From contig JAIBAX010000007.1 in the NCBI GenBank assembly GCA_019694955.1, forward strand, positions 1 through 64,000: 64,000 nt of DNA, given 5' to 3'. Below, piece by piece: positions 52,272 to 61,033 of the stretch. Position 1 is the first letter of the stretch, and every line of letters starts with the position of its first letter. The notes beneath the pieces were generated by a model, which was not told where the DNA came from, searched no databases, and saw only the letters and a program-made list of their open reading frames with translations. The DNA comes from Chitinophagales bacterium (GTDB lineage: Bacteria > Bacteroidota > Bacteroidia > Chitinophagales > JADIYW01). The translations under genes and the position numbers were made by a program.

Positions 52272-53009
52272 CTAAAATATTTTATATAAAATAGGTCTAG
52301 AAGGAGCGGCATCGTTTTCGAAGGCGGCCACTTGCAGATCCAAAAGATATGAACCATCATGAATACTATCGTCGACATAAATTAGTTCGGTTATGGTTTT
52401 CAGGACATTTGGCTGATTGGGATAATTCCAAAATGCATGGTGTGATTTTAGTGCGCCTCCATCCACTTCTTTATCAACGCTGGGGGTATCGATGAGTAAA
52501 TGGCTGACGCCAAGTTCTGACAGGTAATATATAGCTGCATCTTCCAAGAATGGTGGGTTTGTTTGCGAATAATTTTTGGTCATTTTATGCTTATCATTCG
52601 CCAAGGTGCGGATGACAATGGCTTCTGTAGGAACATCTACGAGTCGTTTAATTTGCTCTGATGTGATGATTTTATCATGACCAATATTTTGTGGCATGAC
52701 TGTTATAAGTTTGGCCATGAACATAAACTGCTTCATGCTATCGTTAACAGAATAAAATTCTTTGCTTATATGACCCACACATTCGGTATGTGTGCCATGA
52801 CCATGGGGATTAAAGAAGATATTTTTAAAATCTACGGATCCCCCTTGCCTAACCTCTCCTATCCAATCGCCCATGCTCACAGGTTCAAATGTAGGTTCAT
52901 TGACATACCAAGCTTTTACACCACCCGGCTTTACCGGCAAGGAGATATCTAGTGGTTTGGAAAAATCCACTTGAAAGACCTGATTATTGTATTGAATGGT
53001 GGCAGTCAT
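52272..53009 (-). CDS. Cyclase-family protein, predicted kynurenine formamidase
   Basis: A 245-residue member of the metal-dependent cyclase family: FFNPHGHGTHTECVGHI (the Zn motif, with Glu replacing the usual Asp in HxGTHxD), then VIRT and SHLLIDTPSVDKE. It lies directly between the tryptophan dioxygenase and later pathway genes, and the formamidase step is otherwise missing, so hydrolysis of N-formylkynurenine is the likely function. Confidence 0.85.
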   Translation of the reverse strand: MTATIQYNNQVFQVDFSKPLDISLPVKPGGVKAWYVNEPTFEPVSMGDWIGEVRQGGSVDFKNIFFNPHGHGTHTECVGHISKEFYSVNDSMKQFMFMAKLITVMPQNIGHDKIITSEQIKRLVDVPTEAIVIRTLANDKHKMTKNYSQTNPPFLEDAAIYYLSELGVSHLLIDTPSVDKEVDGGALKSHHAFWNYPNQPNVLKTITELIYVDDSIHDGSYLLDLQVAAFENDAAPSRPILYKIF

Positions 53010-53021
53010 CGGTGCATGGAG

Positions 53022-53942
53022 TTAGTATGTATCAATATTCGTGATGCCCCAACCTTTTAATTCTGCTTCTGACCATAACGCTGGAAAGAATATCCGCCTT
53101 TGATATCTGGGATGCATATATTTTTGCCAATTACTGCCTCCGGTTGCTTCGCTGTCACCGAGATATTTTTTGGCTGCATTTAAGTGCGACATTACCCATC
53201 TAATGTTTACCGTATGGTCATAATGCCTCATTGCTTGTCTTAATTCTTCATTCTGTTGATCTTCTTCCGGCAAAGACTTAAACTTTGTCCAAAGGTTTAA
53301 GGTGTTATAAGTTTCCATGAAAGTTATAAATTCCTTCTTGTACTTCTTTTCAAAATTTATTAGCAAAGTTGTTTTTCCTCCGGTTGTATAATCTTTTCCG
53401 GCTGCTTGCCAATATAAATGTTCAAAAGCATGTTCAAAAGGCGTATTTCTATCGATGGTTGCTCTGAAACGGTCATCGATTAAGTTAATGAGTTCGGTGG
53501 AAGCAAATTCTATCTTACGGTACTGCGCACTTTGAAAACCGCTTGCCGGAGTAAGGGTATTTCTGAACTTCATATACTGTTCGATTTCCATCCCATCTTT
53601 CATTATATTAAAAGATGTCGAAAGAATATCAAAGTATCTACTAATTCTTCCAAGATGCAAGGAGAACTTTTGTACGGTGATGGGTGATGTTTCTGCTACT
53701 TGCTTGATTTCCCAAAGAATCATCTTAAAAAGCAATTCATTTACTTGATGATACATAATAAAAACCATTTCATCAGGAAGTTGGGTTCTTTGAATCTGAA
53801 TACCCAACAAGGCATCAATGTTTATATAATCCCAATAAGTAATCGGTTCTGCATACAAGAGTCCTGCTAAGTGTGTATCCGAATCCTGACCAATTGCCTG
53901 ATATTTCTTATCAATGTCTGCTAAAAGTTCATTCTTCTTCAT
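53022..53942 (-). CDS. Tryptophan 2,3-dioxygenase
   Basis: A 306-residue haem enzyme starting MKKNELLADIDKKYQ. Motifs: HLAGLLYAEPITYWDYINID, FIMYHQVNELLFKMILWEI (active-site His), MKFRNTLTPASGFQSAQYR, and TGGSNWQKYMHPRYQRRI. It converts L-tryptophan to N-formylkynurenine and is the first gene of the nine-gene operon. A longer upstream start is less likely. Confidence 0.96.
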   Translation of the reverse strand: MKKNELLADIDKKYQAIGQDSDTHLAGLLYAEPITYWDYINIDALLGIQIQRTQLPDEMVFIMYHQVNELLFKMILWEIKQVAETSPITVQKFSLHLGRISRYFDILSTSFNIMKDGMEIEQYMKFRNTLTPASGFQSAQYRKIEFASTELINLIDDRFRATIDRNTPFEHAFEHLYWQAAGKDYTTGGKTTLLINFEKKYKKEFITFMETYNTLNLWTKFKSLPEEDQQNEELRQAMRHYDHTVNIRWVMSHLNAAKKYLGDSEATGGSNWQKYMHPRYQRRIFFPALWSEAELKGWGITNIDTY

Positions 53943-53978
53943 AATTTCTATAGTATAAGTATGGTCAGATTGGTGGCT

Positions 53979-53986
53979 CAAAATTA
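53979..53986 (-). promoter_or_regulatory. -7 element of the kynurenine operon
   Basis: Minus-strand TAATTTTG fits TAnnTTTG, 36 bases before the dioxygenase ATG. No clear -33 box. No regulator gene (Lrp/AsnC type) is adjacent. Confidence 0.4.
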
Positions 53987-54083
53987 ATCAAAATTGAATT
54001 AATTGTTAAACTATAATTAAGAAGAAAATTATCTAATTTTAGTACATCAAAAAAGATAAGCCTGCCAGCTTTGCAAATGGTTC

Positions 54084-54737
54084 TTAGTAACTATAACCAT
54101 CAAACTCACTACTTTCAAAAAGTTTTTTTACAAACTTTGCGTGGTTTTCAGGTCTACCCGAAGCATTCCAAATGGTAATTAAAGTATTTCCCTTTTTAGA
54201 TTGCTTTTTTTCTGAATATTTCAGGTTACATTTTTTCAGCAACTGTTCAATTCTTTCGACATTTTCAAGCTTCAAGGAAGATTCTATTTCATAGGTTCTT
54301 TCCTCTTGAATACTGTCAATGTAAGCTTCAATTCTTGAGAAAAGTATTAAAATAAGCATCACCAGCACAGAAGAAATCATCGCCATTTCATAGAGTCCAC
54401 AACCTATTGCCATACCTATTGCTGCTGTCATCCATATGGTTGCTGCGGTAGTAATTCCAGATACGGAACGCCCCTCTTTAAAAATCACGCCGGCACCGAG
54501 AAAACCTATTCCCGTAACAATATTTGCCATTATCCTGCTGGGGTCAGGATGATTCAATTCACTGGCAATGGAAGTCAGCAATGTTGACCCCATACATATC
54601 ATAATTATTGTTCTAAAACCTGCTGCTTTATTCTTATACTCTCTTTCGCCACCAATTATGGCACCCACCACTACTGCGAAACCTAGGCGCATCAAAATTT
54701 TGAGCATTAAATGTATATCCATTGCAACAAATTCCAT
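54084..54737 (-). CDS. MgtC/SapB family membrane protein
   Basis: A 217-residue protein with about five N-terminal membrane helices: LGFAVVVGAIIGGEREYKNKAAGFRT, ICMGSTLLTSIAS, ANIVTGIGFLGAGVIFKEG and GITTAATIWMTAAIGMAIG are the MgtC signature. A cytosolic C-terminal domain of about 85 residues follows. Family members act in magnesium or membrane-potential homeostasis; the exact role is open. I start it at the ATG at 54737. Confidence 0.9.
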   Translation of the reverse strand: MEFVAMDIHLMLKILMRLGFAVVVGAIIGGEREYKNKAAGFRTIIMICMGSTLLTSIASELNHPDPSRIMANIVTGIGFLGAGVIFKEGRSVSGITTAATIWMTAAIGMAIGCGLYEMAMISSVLVMLILILFSRIEAYIDSIQEERTYEIESSLKLENVERIEQLLKKCNLKYSEKKQSKKGNTLITIWNASGRPENHAKFVKKLFESSEFDGYSY

Positions 54738-54897
54738 GAATGATATTTTCACCAAAAGTAAGTAATTTATCCTTTCATATGCAAATTAATCTAAACGTAA
54801 TCTTTATAAATATATGAAAATCAGCATGTTGAAAAAAAATATGCTGCGATTATGTTTTGTCGACAATTCTATTCTCTACAATTTTAGTAGAATATTA

Positions 54898-54905
54898 TAT
54901 CTTTG
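54898..54905 (+). promoter_or_regulatory. -7 element of the cys operon
   Basis: TATCTTTG fits TAnnTTTG and ends ten bases before the cysC ATG at 54916, which argues against any upstream start. The -33 box is poor. Confidence 0.5.
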
Positions 54906-54915
54906 CACCCTGTTT

Positions 54916-55524
54916 ATGGAAAATAAAGCTACCAATATCCATCCCATTTTTGAAGGGATGCTCCAAAGGGCAGATAAAGAAGCGCTCCTTGGGCAAAAAG
55001 GATTGTGCATATGGATGACCGGATTAAGTGGTTCCGGAAAAAGCACACTTGCCAAAGGTTTAGAAAAAAGACTGCATGATGAAGGATTTCTAGTACAAAT
55101 CCTCGATGGCGACAATGTGAGAACCGGCATTAATAAGAACTTAGGCTTTTCTGAAGATGACCGCATCGAAAACATTCGTAGAATTGCTGAAGTAACTAAG
55201 CTATTTGTCAATTGTGGAATTATAACCATCAATAGTTTTGTAAGTCCAACAAGAGATATCAGAATACTGGCAGAACAAATTATTGGCAAAGACGATTTCT
55301 TCGAAGTATATATCAATGCTTCCTTTGAAGAATGTGAGCGTCGTGATGTAAAGGGTTTATATAAGAAAGCCAGAGCAGGTGAGTTGAAGAACTTTACGGG
55401 ATTGGACGCGCCATTCGAAGCACCCGAACATCCGGCATTGGAGATAAAAACTGCCGACCATACTATCGAAGCATCTATTGAAAGTATGTATCAATTCTTC
55501 ATTAAAAAGTTAAAAAACGAGTAA
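54916..55524 (+). CDS. cysC: Adenylyl-sulfate kinase
   Basis: A 202-residue APS kinase starting MENKATNIHPIFEGML: Walker A GLSGSGKSTLAKGLE, LDGDNVRTGINKNLGF, FVSPTRDIR, and NFTGLDAPFEAPEHP. It phosphorylates APS to PAPS with ATP. It lies seven bases before cysD, so the three genes form a sulfate-activation operon. Confidence 0.96.
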   Translation: MENKATNIHPIFEGMLQRADKEALLGQKGLCIWMTGLSGSGKSTLAKGLEKRLHDEGFLVQILDGDNVRTGINKNLGFSEDDRIENIRRIAEVTKLFVNCGIITINSFVSPTRDIRILAEQIIGKDDFFEVYINASFEECERRDVKGLYKKARAGELKNFTGLDAPFEAPEHPALEIKTADHTIEASIESMYQFFIKKLKNE

Positions 55525-55530
55525 TATTTT

Positions 55531-56445
55531 ATGGAAACTATCAAGGATTACAACCTGACACACTTGCGCGAATTGGAAGCAGAGTCCATATTCGTGTTGA
55601 GAGAAGTGGCTGCACAATTTGAAAATCCGGTGTTATTATTTTCTGGTGGCAAAGACTCTATTGTATGTCTGCACTTAGCCAGAAAAGCTTTTTATCCGGC
55701 TAATGTACCTTTTCCACTTTTAATGATTGACACGGGGCATAATTTCCCGGAAACAGTAGATTTTATTCATAAGACTGTTGAGACATTAGGCGTAAGGCTA
55801 ATCGTTGCTTCTGTTCAGGATGCAATAGACAGAGGATTGGTGACGGAAGAAAAAGGCATTAACGCCAGCAGAAATGCTTTGCAAACCGTACCCTTATTGG
55901 AAGCTATTGAAAAGAACAAATTTGATGCTGCTATCGGTGGTGCTCGTCGTGATGAGGAGAAAGCCAGAGCAAAAGAAAGATTTTTCTCCCATAGAGATGA
56001 ATTTGGACAATGGGATCCCAAAAATCAACGCCCAGAGTTATGGAACTTATTCAATGGAAAGAAAAGCTTTGGAGAACATTTTAGGGTATTCCCAATTTCC
56101 AACTGGACAGAAATGGATGTTTGGCAATACATTTTATTAGAAAAAATTGAATTGCCTTCATTGTATTTCTCTCATAAAAGAAATGTATTCGAACGCGATG
56201 GTTCATACCTGGCAGTATCAGAACATATACCGATGAAGCCGGAAGAAAAGGAAGAAGAACTCATCGTTCGCTTCCGCACCATTGGAGATATGAGTTGTAC
56301 TGGTGCTGTGTTATCAGAAGCAACTTCTATTGAAGATATTATTCAGGAAGTGGCCACCTCAAGGGTGACTGAACGCGGTACAAGAGCCGATGATAAGCGT
56401 TCAGAAGCAGCCATGGAAGACAGAAAAAAAGCAGGTTATTTTTAA
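55531..56445 (+). CDS. cysD: Sulfate adenylyltransferase subunit 2
   Basis: A 304-residue protein with the PP-loop FSGGKDSIVCLHLARKAF, FPLLMIDTGHNFPETVDF, IGGARRDEEKARAKER and a C-terminal RTIGDMSCTGAV to RGTRADDKRSEAAMEDRKK. Complete. With CysN it makes APS from sulfate and ATP. Confidence 0.97.
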   Translation: METIKDYNLTHLRELEAESIFVLREVAAQFENPVLLFSGGKDSIVCLHLARKAFYPANVPFPLLMIDTGHNFPETVDFIHKTVETLGVRLIVASVQDAIDRGLVTEEKGINASRNALQTVPLLEAIEKNKFDAAIGGARRDEEKARAKERFFSHRDEFGQWDPKNQRPELWNLFNGKKSFGEHFRVFPISNWTEMDVWQYILLEKIELPSLYFSHKRNVFERDGSYLAVSEHIPMKPEEKEEELIVRFRTIGDMSCTGAVLSEATSIEDIIQEVATSRVTERGTRADDKRSEAAMEDRKKAGYF

Positions 56446-56456
56446 ATTATGAATCA

Positions 56457-56491
56457 TTGCGCACTTTGCGTAGTCCTTTGCGCACTTTGCG
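56457..56491 (+). repeat. Tandem 14-bp repeat between cysD and cysN
   Basis: TTGCGCACTTTGCG occurs at 56457-56470 and 56478-56491, with a period of 21 bases. It fills most of the 63-base spacer and may be a dispersed intergenic repeat. Confidence 0.6.
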
Positions 56492-56508
56492 GTTAAATAA
56501 ATAAAACA

Positions 56509-57792
56509 ATGGAGAATCAAGAACAATTTGATAGTGGCGGATACTTAAACATGGAATTATTGCGCTTTACTACCGCCGGTAGCGTTGATGATGGAAAAAG
56601 CACACTCATTGGTCGCTTACTGTATGATTCAAAGTCCATCTTTGAAGATCAGTATGAAGCCATCAAGAAAACTTCAGAACAAAAAGGTGAGGAATATGTC
56701 AACCTAGCACTCTTAACCGACGGTCTCCGTGCGGAGAGAGAGCAAGGCATCACCATTGACGTAGCATATAGATATTTTTCTACGCCAAAAAGAAAATTCA
56801 TCATTGCCGATACCCCAGGTCATATCCAATATACCAGAAATATGGTGACGGGTGCTTCTACAGCTAACCTTGCCATTATTTTGGTAGATGCCCGAAAAGG
56901 TGTTGTCGAGCAAACTTTCCGCCATACATTCATCGCCACATTATTACAAATTCCGCACGTTTGTGTTTGTATCAATAAGATGGATTTGGTGGATTACAAA
57001 GAAGAAGTGTTTGAGAAAGTAAAACACGATTTCAAGGCCTTTGCTTCTAAATTAGATATTAAAGACCTTCATTTTATTCCTATCAGCGCATTGATGGGTG
57101 ATAATGTGGTGGATCGCTCAGAAAGAATGAGTTGGTATAATGGTCAAACCTTATTGTATCTTTTAGAAACTATACATATTGGCAACGACCATAACCATAT
57201 CGACTGTCGTTTTCCGGTACAGTATGTGGTTCGCCCACAAAAAACAGAATTCCACGACTATAGAGGCTTTGCCGGAAGAATAGCGGGTGGTATTTTCAAA
57301 AAAGGTGATAAGGTATTGGCATTGCCATCCGGGTTTGCCACCACAATTAAATCCATCAACACTTTTGATGGTGAAGTAGAGGAAGCATTCGCACCTATGT
57401 CGGTAACTATTACGTTGAATGACGAAATAGATATCAGCCGTGGCGATATGATTGTTCGTGAGAACAATGTGCCACACAATAGCCAAGATTTAGACATCAT
57501 GGTTTGTTGGATGAATGAGAAGAAAATGGTGAAAGGTGGAAAATACGCTTTGAAGCATACCACTAAAGACACCAGATGCATGATTAAAGACGTTAAGTAC
57601 AAGTTGAATATCAATACTCTACACAGGAATGAGGAAGATTTGGAAATAGGACTGAACGATATCGCCAGAATCAGCATACGCACCACGAGTCCGCTTTTCT
57701 TTGATTCATACAAGAGAAATAGGAATACCGGAAGCGTTATCCTCATCGATGAAGGTACGAATGAAACCTTAGCCGCTGGGATGATTATATAA
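56509..57792 (+). CDS. cysN: Sulfate adenylyltransferase subunit 1 (GTPase)
   Basis: A 427-residue EF-Tu-like GTPase: G1 TAGSVDDGKSTLIGRLLYDS, switch region REQGITIDVAYRYF, G3 IADTPGHIQYTRNM, G4 CINKMDLV, then the beta-barrel domains. It lacks a fused CysC domain, consistent with a separate cysC in the operon. GTP hydrolysis drives APS formation by CysD. Confidence 0.97.
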   Translation: MENQEQFDSGGYLNMELLRFTTAGSVDDGKSTLIGRLLYDSKSIFEDQYEAIKKTSEQKGEEYVNLALLTDGLRAEREQGITIDVAYRYFSTPKRKFIIADTPGHIQYTRNMVTGASTANLAIILVDARKGVVEQTFRHTFIATLLQIPHVCVCINKMDLVDYKEEVFEKVKHDFKAFASKLDIKDLHFIPISALMGDNVVDRSERMSWYNGQTLLYLLETIHIGNDHNHIDCRFPVQYVVRPQKTEFHDYRGFAGRIAGGIFKKGDKVLALPSGFATTIKSINTFDGEVEEAFAPMSVTITLNDEIDISRGDMIVRENNVPHNSQDLDIMVCWMNEKKMVKGGKYALKHTTKDTRCMIKDVKYKLNINTLHRNEEDLEIGLNDIARISIRTTSPLFFDSYKRNRNTGSVILIDEGTNETLAAGMII

Positions 57793-57806
57793 TTAAAATG
57801 TACTTT

Positions 57807-57828
57807 ATGTTTGTGGAGACACAAACAT
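57807..57828. repeat. Palindrome after cysN
   Basis: ATGTTTGTG (57807-57815) and CACAAACAT (57820-57828) form perfect 9-bp arms. The core GTGGAGACAC and the trailing CATGGAA resemble the palindrome at 26419-26440 (GTGTAGACAC, CATGGAA). Confidence 0.6.
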
Positions 57829-57853
57829 GGAAAAGTTGTAAGATTAACTGATA

Positions 57854-57882
57854 AAAAAGGCACTTAAAAGGTGCCTTTTTGT
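57854..57882 (+). terminator. Terminator after cysN
   Basis: AAAAAGGCAC (57854-57863) pairs with GTGCCTTTTT (57871-57880) around a 7-nt loop, giving a stem flanked by an A-run and a T-run. Confidence 0.8.
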
Positions 57883-57906
57883 TTACATTTATATCAAAAC
57901 AACAAG

Positions 57907-58089
57907 ATGAAGTTCAAGTATATTTTACCACTTATCTCATGGGTAGTGCCTACGGCAGTTATTTCTGCAATCATGTTTAAGCTAGATGCCCCACTTACAG
58001 ACACTCAGTTTGTAGGGTTTATTGCCTTGTTGGTTTCTGCGTGTATTACTTATGTTGTTGGGATTAGATTGGTATTGAAAGATAAGTAG
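57907..58089 (+). CDS. Small two-helix membrane protein
   Basis: A 60-residue protein starting MKFKYILPLISWVVPTAVI; an in-frame upstream start lies in the terminator and is rejected. Two membrane helices (residues 5-23 and 33-53) with a short acidic loop. Unknown function. Confidence 0.6.
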   Translation: MKFKYILPLISWVVPTAVISAIMFKLDAPLTDTQFVGFIALLVSACITYVVGIRLVLKDK

Positions 58090-58145
58090 ACGAACACTAC
58101 AGATGGTTTCTATCAAGATTCCAATTACTTTACAATGATAAACCT

Positions 58146-58183
58146 ACAAAAAAAGGAGTTCAGCATTGCTACTGAACTCCTTT
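58146..58183 (-). terminator. Terminator, stronger on the minus strand
   Basis: AAAGGAGTTCAG (58152-58163) pairs perfectly with CTGAACTCCTTT (58172-58183). On the minus strand the stem is followed by a run of Ts, so it serves the 58280-58540 gene and perhaps also the plus-strand small gene. Confidence 0.75.
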
Positions 58184-58279
58184 GACCAATATCAGGAAAA
58201 ATGGAGATGGAAAAATATACCTGTTTATCTTTGGTCTTTGTTTTATTTTGTGTCGTCAAAGAAACGACTTTGTATAAGC

Positions 58280-58540
58280 TTAGCTTTGAGATTTGATTTG
58301 GATGACTGTCTTACCATCTTCTTTCGTTGTTTCCGGTTCATTATTTTTGCTGAATTTCTCCACCAAATCAATACCGAAGTGTTTCAACGCTGCCAATAGC
58401 ATGGTTACTGCCAAGGCTTCGTCAAAATTTCCTAACACCGGAATATTATCGGGAATGAACTCGAAAATTCCTGCGGTAGGATTTAATAGGTATAATAGGG
58501 AAATCAACCCGACAAATACCATAGAAATGTTTTTCTTCAT
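58280..58540 (-). CDS. YkvA/DUF1232-type small membrane protein
   Basis: An 86-residue protein starting MKKNISMVFVGLISLLYLLN. PTAGIFEFIPDNIPVLGNFDEALAVTML is the DUF1232 (YkvA) pattern (short helix, P-D-x-IPxxGxxDE, second helix). A charged Lys/Glu/Thr tail follows. Function unknown. Confidence 0.75.
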   Translation of the reverse strand: MKKNISMVFVGLISLLYLLNPTAGIFEFIPDNIPVLGNFDEALAVTMLLAALKHFGIDLVEKFSKNNEPETTKEDGKTVIQIKSQS

Positions 58541-58698
58541 TTAATACTATACTTTTTGGTACAACTATATAACATAATCGTTGATGAGAAAATTCCATAC
58601 TTTTAGTTAATGAGTTGTTAAAATTATCATGACCACTCAGAATAAAATAATATTTCATATATTAGTAATTCTTAATTTATCAACAAAAAAAATAGTTT

Positions 58699-59733
58699 AT
58701 GAAAAGAGTATTATTGTATGTCTTTTTAAGCCTCTTCATCATTAGTTCGTGTAAAAAGGAGTCAATCCCTTCTCCGGAAAAGGTTGGTTCAAGCAGTGCC
58801 AAGGTTGCTGTTCCTTCGGTAAAGAATGGACGATTGGTTTTTGCCAGCAATGATGCATTACTTGGTTATATTAGAGGTCTTCAAAAAATGAGCAACAAAG
58901 AAATTCTTGCACTCAACACCTCCGCTAGATTTGTTTCGCACTATGATGTGATGAACAACATTCCACCAACTGAAGGTTATACGGAAGCCCAACTATCTGA
59001 AGCAAATGAAATTTATGACATGTATTTCGCCAATGCGTTAAACAAGGATCGCGAGGTACAGATTTCTAATTATATCTATCAGGCAGGAAATGACTATAAT
59101 TTCCTTTTCTTTGAGGCAGACAAGCCTTTGATTGACCAATTTCGCAGAGAAGTTGCCACGGGAACAATTTCATTAAAAGAAGGGCAGTATATCATCTACA
59201 AAGAAAAAATTCTTTGCCATAAGACGGTTTGGAGTTGTGATTTATATAATAGAATTTCTTCCGAATACAGCGGTGAGAAAGTCGTTGACGCTACCGATAA
59301 TTTCAACAACACCAAGCGAATGAAATCTAAGTTCTGGGAAACCAACTGGTTAGTATATGCTTCTAATGGTGCTGAAACGAAAACACAAAAGAAAGAATGT
59401 GCTTGGTTTATTTGTATTTGGAATGCCCTTTCTTCTACTACGGTTGAAGTGAAGTATAATGTTAATTTTGCCAGTTGTATGTATGGAGGACAGCCTTGTT
59501 TCTTAGCTGCCACACAAAATATTACGGGCACTAAAACCAAGAGCAATGACAACAATGCATCTCAGATCTTCTTTAATACAACGGGTCAAATTGGCATCAC
59601 CACTAATGGAACAGGATCTGGCACTAGTCCTACCGGCTCAGGAGCTTCGTTGCCCATGCTAGTATGGAATGGCAAAACTGATCATAAAGCAGTATGGAAT
59701 GGAAATACAAAAACGAAGTCTTTGACTTGGTAG
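58699..59733 (+). CDS. Lipoprotein of unknown function
   Basis: A 344-residue lipoprotein: MKRVLLYVFLSLFIISSCKKES (lipid Cys18), a Ser/Pro/Lys linker, a helical part (LLGYIRGLQKMSNKEILALNT, TEAQLSEANEIYDMYFAN), then a Cys-containing beta region (CHKTVWSCDLYN; CAWFICIWNALSSTT; CMYGGQPCF) and a Gly/Thr/Ser-rich end. Not recognised. A terminator follows closely, so it is probably a single-gene unit. Confidence 0.65.
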   Translation: MKRVLLYVFLSLFIISSCKKESIPSPEKVGSSSAKVAVPSVKNGRLVFASNDALLGYIRGLQKMSNKEILALNTSARFVSHYDVMNNIPPTEGYTEAQLSEANEIYDMYFANALNKDREVQISNYIYQAGNDYNFLFFEADKPLIDQFRREVATGTISLKEGQYIIYKEKILCHKTVWSCDLYNRISSEYSGEKVVDATDNFNNTKRMKSKFWETNWLVYASNGAETKTQKKECAWFICIWNALSSTTVEVKYNVNFASCMYGGQPCFLAATQNITGTKTKSNDNNASQIFFNTTGQIGITTNGTGSGTSPTGSGASLPMLVWNGKTDHKAVWNGNTKTKSLTW

Positions 59734-59762
59734 ATACCACAAACTACTAAAATTGTTAAAAA

Positions 59763-59791
59763 GGAGTTGCATTTAGCGACTCCATTTTTAT
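59763..59791 (+). terminator. Terminator after the 58699-59733 gene
   Basis: GGAGTTGC (59763-59770) pairs with GCGACTCC (59776-59783), with one G-T pair, followed by ATTTTTATTTT. Confidence 0.7.
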
Positions 59792-60148
59792 TTTATTTCT
59801 TCATCTAATTTTTGCTTCATCCCTTACCTGACTAAAATATTATGGCATTATTTTTTGGCCTATGGATTTTATATTTTTATATTATACCAAATACTCCTGC
59901 AAGCTCCATGGCAGAAACTACTTCGAAAGAAATAGAAATATCTTTTCTAACACTTATACTTAGTTCTGTAGAATTATTATAATAATACTGCAAATAAAAA
60001 ACCCATGTTTTTAAAATGGCTTATACATAGTAAACCCTTTTTATATGAAAAATTACCAAATACTCAATAAAACTACTGAATACTCAATGAAAAACCCACA
60101 TTGGAATTAATTCAGTAGTTTAGTAGTTACTATATCAAACATCATTTT
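59792..60148 (+). other. AT-rich intergenic region with inverted repeat
   Basis: No gene seen. AAACTACTGAAT (60070-60081) and ATTCAGTAGTTT (60110-60121) are a perfect 12-bp inverted repeat with a 28-nt spacer, 28 bases before the next ATG. It could be an operator pair or a leader hairpin. Confidence 0.55.
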
Positions 60149-61033
60149 ATGCATAAAATAAAACGAATACTCACCATCTTGATTTTCGCTGTTTCATTTA
60201 AAACATATGCAGACGACGTCAAAATCATCAGCTATATAAGTGTAGAAACCGACTATGAAAAAGATGGTGCGAAAGGCATCAATATTTCTTATAAATACAA
60301 CTTTTTATCCTTAGAAGAATACGATCACAATGATACTATTTTAAAGAATTGTACTTTTCAACTAAAAACAACATTGCTTTCTAATAATGAACCCGTAGAA
60401 CCGGCAATCGGTTATATGGCGAATACCAACAACAACGGCGATTTGGAATACAGCATAACTTTAACGGGTAAAGATATTGAAGCCACTAAGTTTGACCAAC
60501 AAACAACACAGTTCATACCATATGCAGCCATGAACTTAAAAGAGGGTGAAAACAATATCACTATTCAGGCAGAAATGAGCGGCAAGGATGCTACAGGATA
60601 TTTATATCAAGATATTAAGGAGAAATTAGGCATTACCTTTAATAAACCTCCTACAAAATTATTTACGATGAACATTGATTATATAGAAGTAAATGTGCAA
60701 AATACAAATGGCAATGCTTGGGATTATGCTTACTTTAAAACAGATGCGCCTGATGTTAGTGTAACAATATTGGTAGGTAATACTAGCGTATATAAAGCCA
60801 ATGTAAATGACACCTATATGTTCGCTGTCGGTCCGAACAGTAAAAATATTACGTTCACAATTTCAGAAAAAGATAAAGTTGGTGTGCTAATACAAGATAT
60901 AGATGTACTGTTTCATGATTTTATTGCTAAATGGAATTTTACCACTCACGATAAAAAAGACGGACAACTTTATACATACGATAAGGCAAAAGGCAATATA
61001 AAATCCTGCAGTCTAAATTTCAAAATTAACTAA
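60149..61033 (+). CDS. Exported protein of unknown function
   Basis: A 294-residue protein with signal peptide MHKIKRILTILIFAVSFKTYA. The mature part is beta-rich with two sub-domains (about 25-170 and 180-294), the second containing FTMNIDYIEVN and NSKNITFTISEKDKVGVLIQDID, faintly like C2-type sandwiches. No motif recognised. Its TAA abuts the ATG of the next gene, so the two are coupled. Confidence 0.65.
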   Translation: MHKIKRILTILIFAVSFKTYADDVKIISYISVETDYEKDGAKGINISYKYNFLSLEEYDHNDTILKNCTFQLKTTLLSNNEPVEPAIGYMANTNNNGDLEYSITLTGKDIEATKFDQQTTQFIPYAAMNLKEGENNITIQAEMSGKDATGYLYQDIKEKLGITFNKPPTKLFTMNIDYIEVNVQNTNGNAWDYAYFKTDAPDVSVTILVGNTSVYKANVNDTYMFAVGPNSKNITFTISEKDKVGVLIQDIDVLFHDFIAKWNFTTHDKKDGQLYTYDKAKGNIKSCSLNFKIN

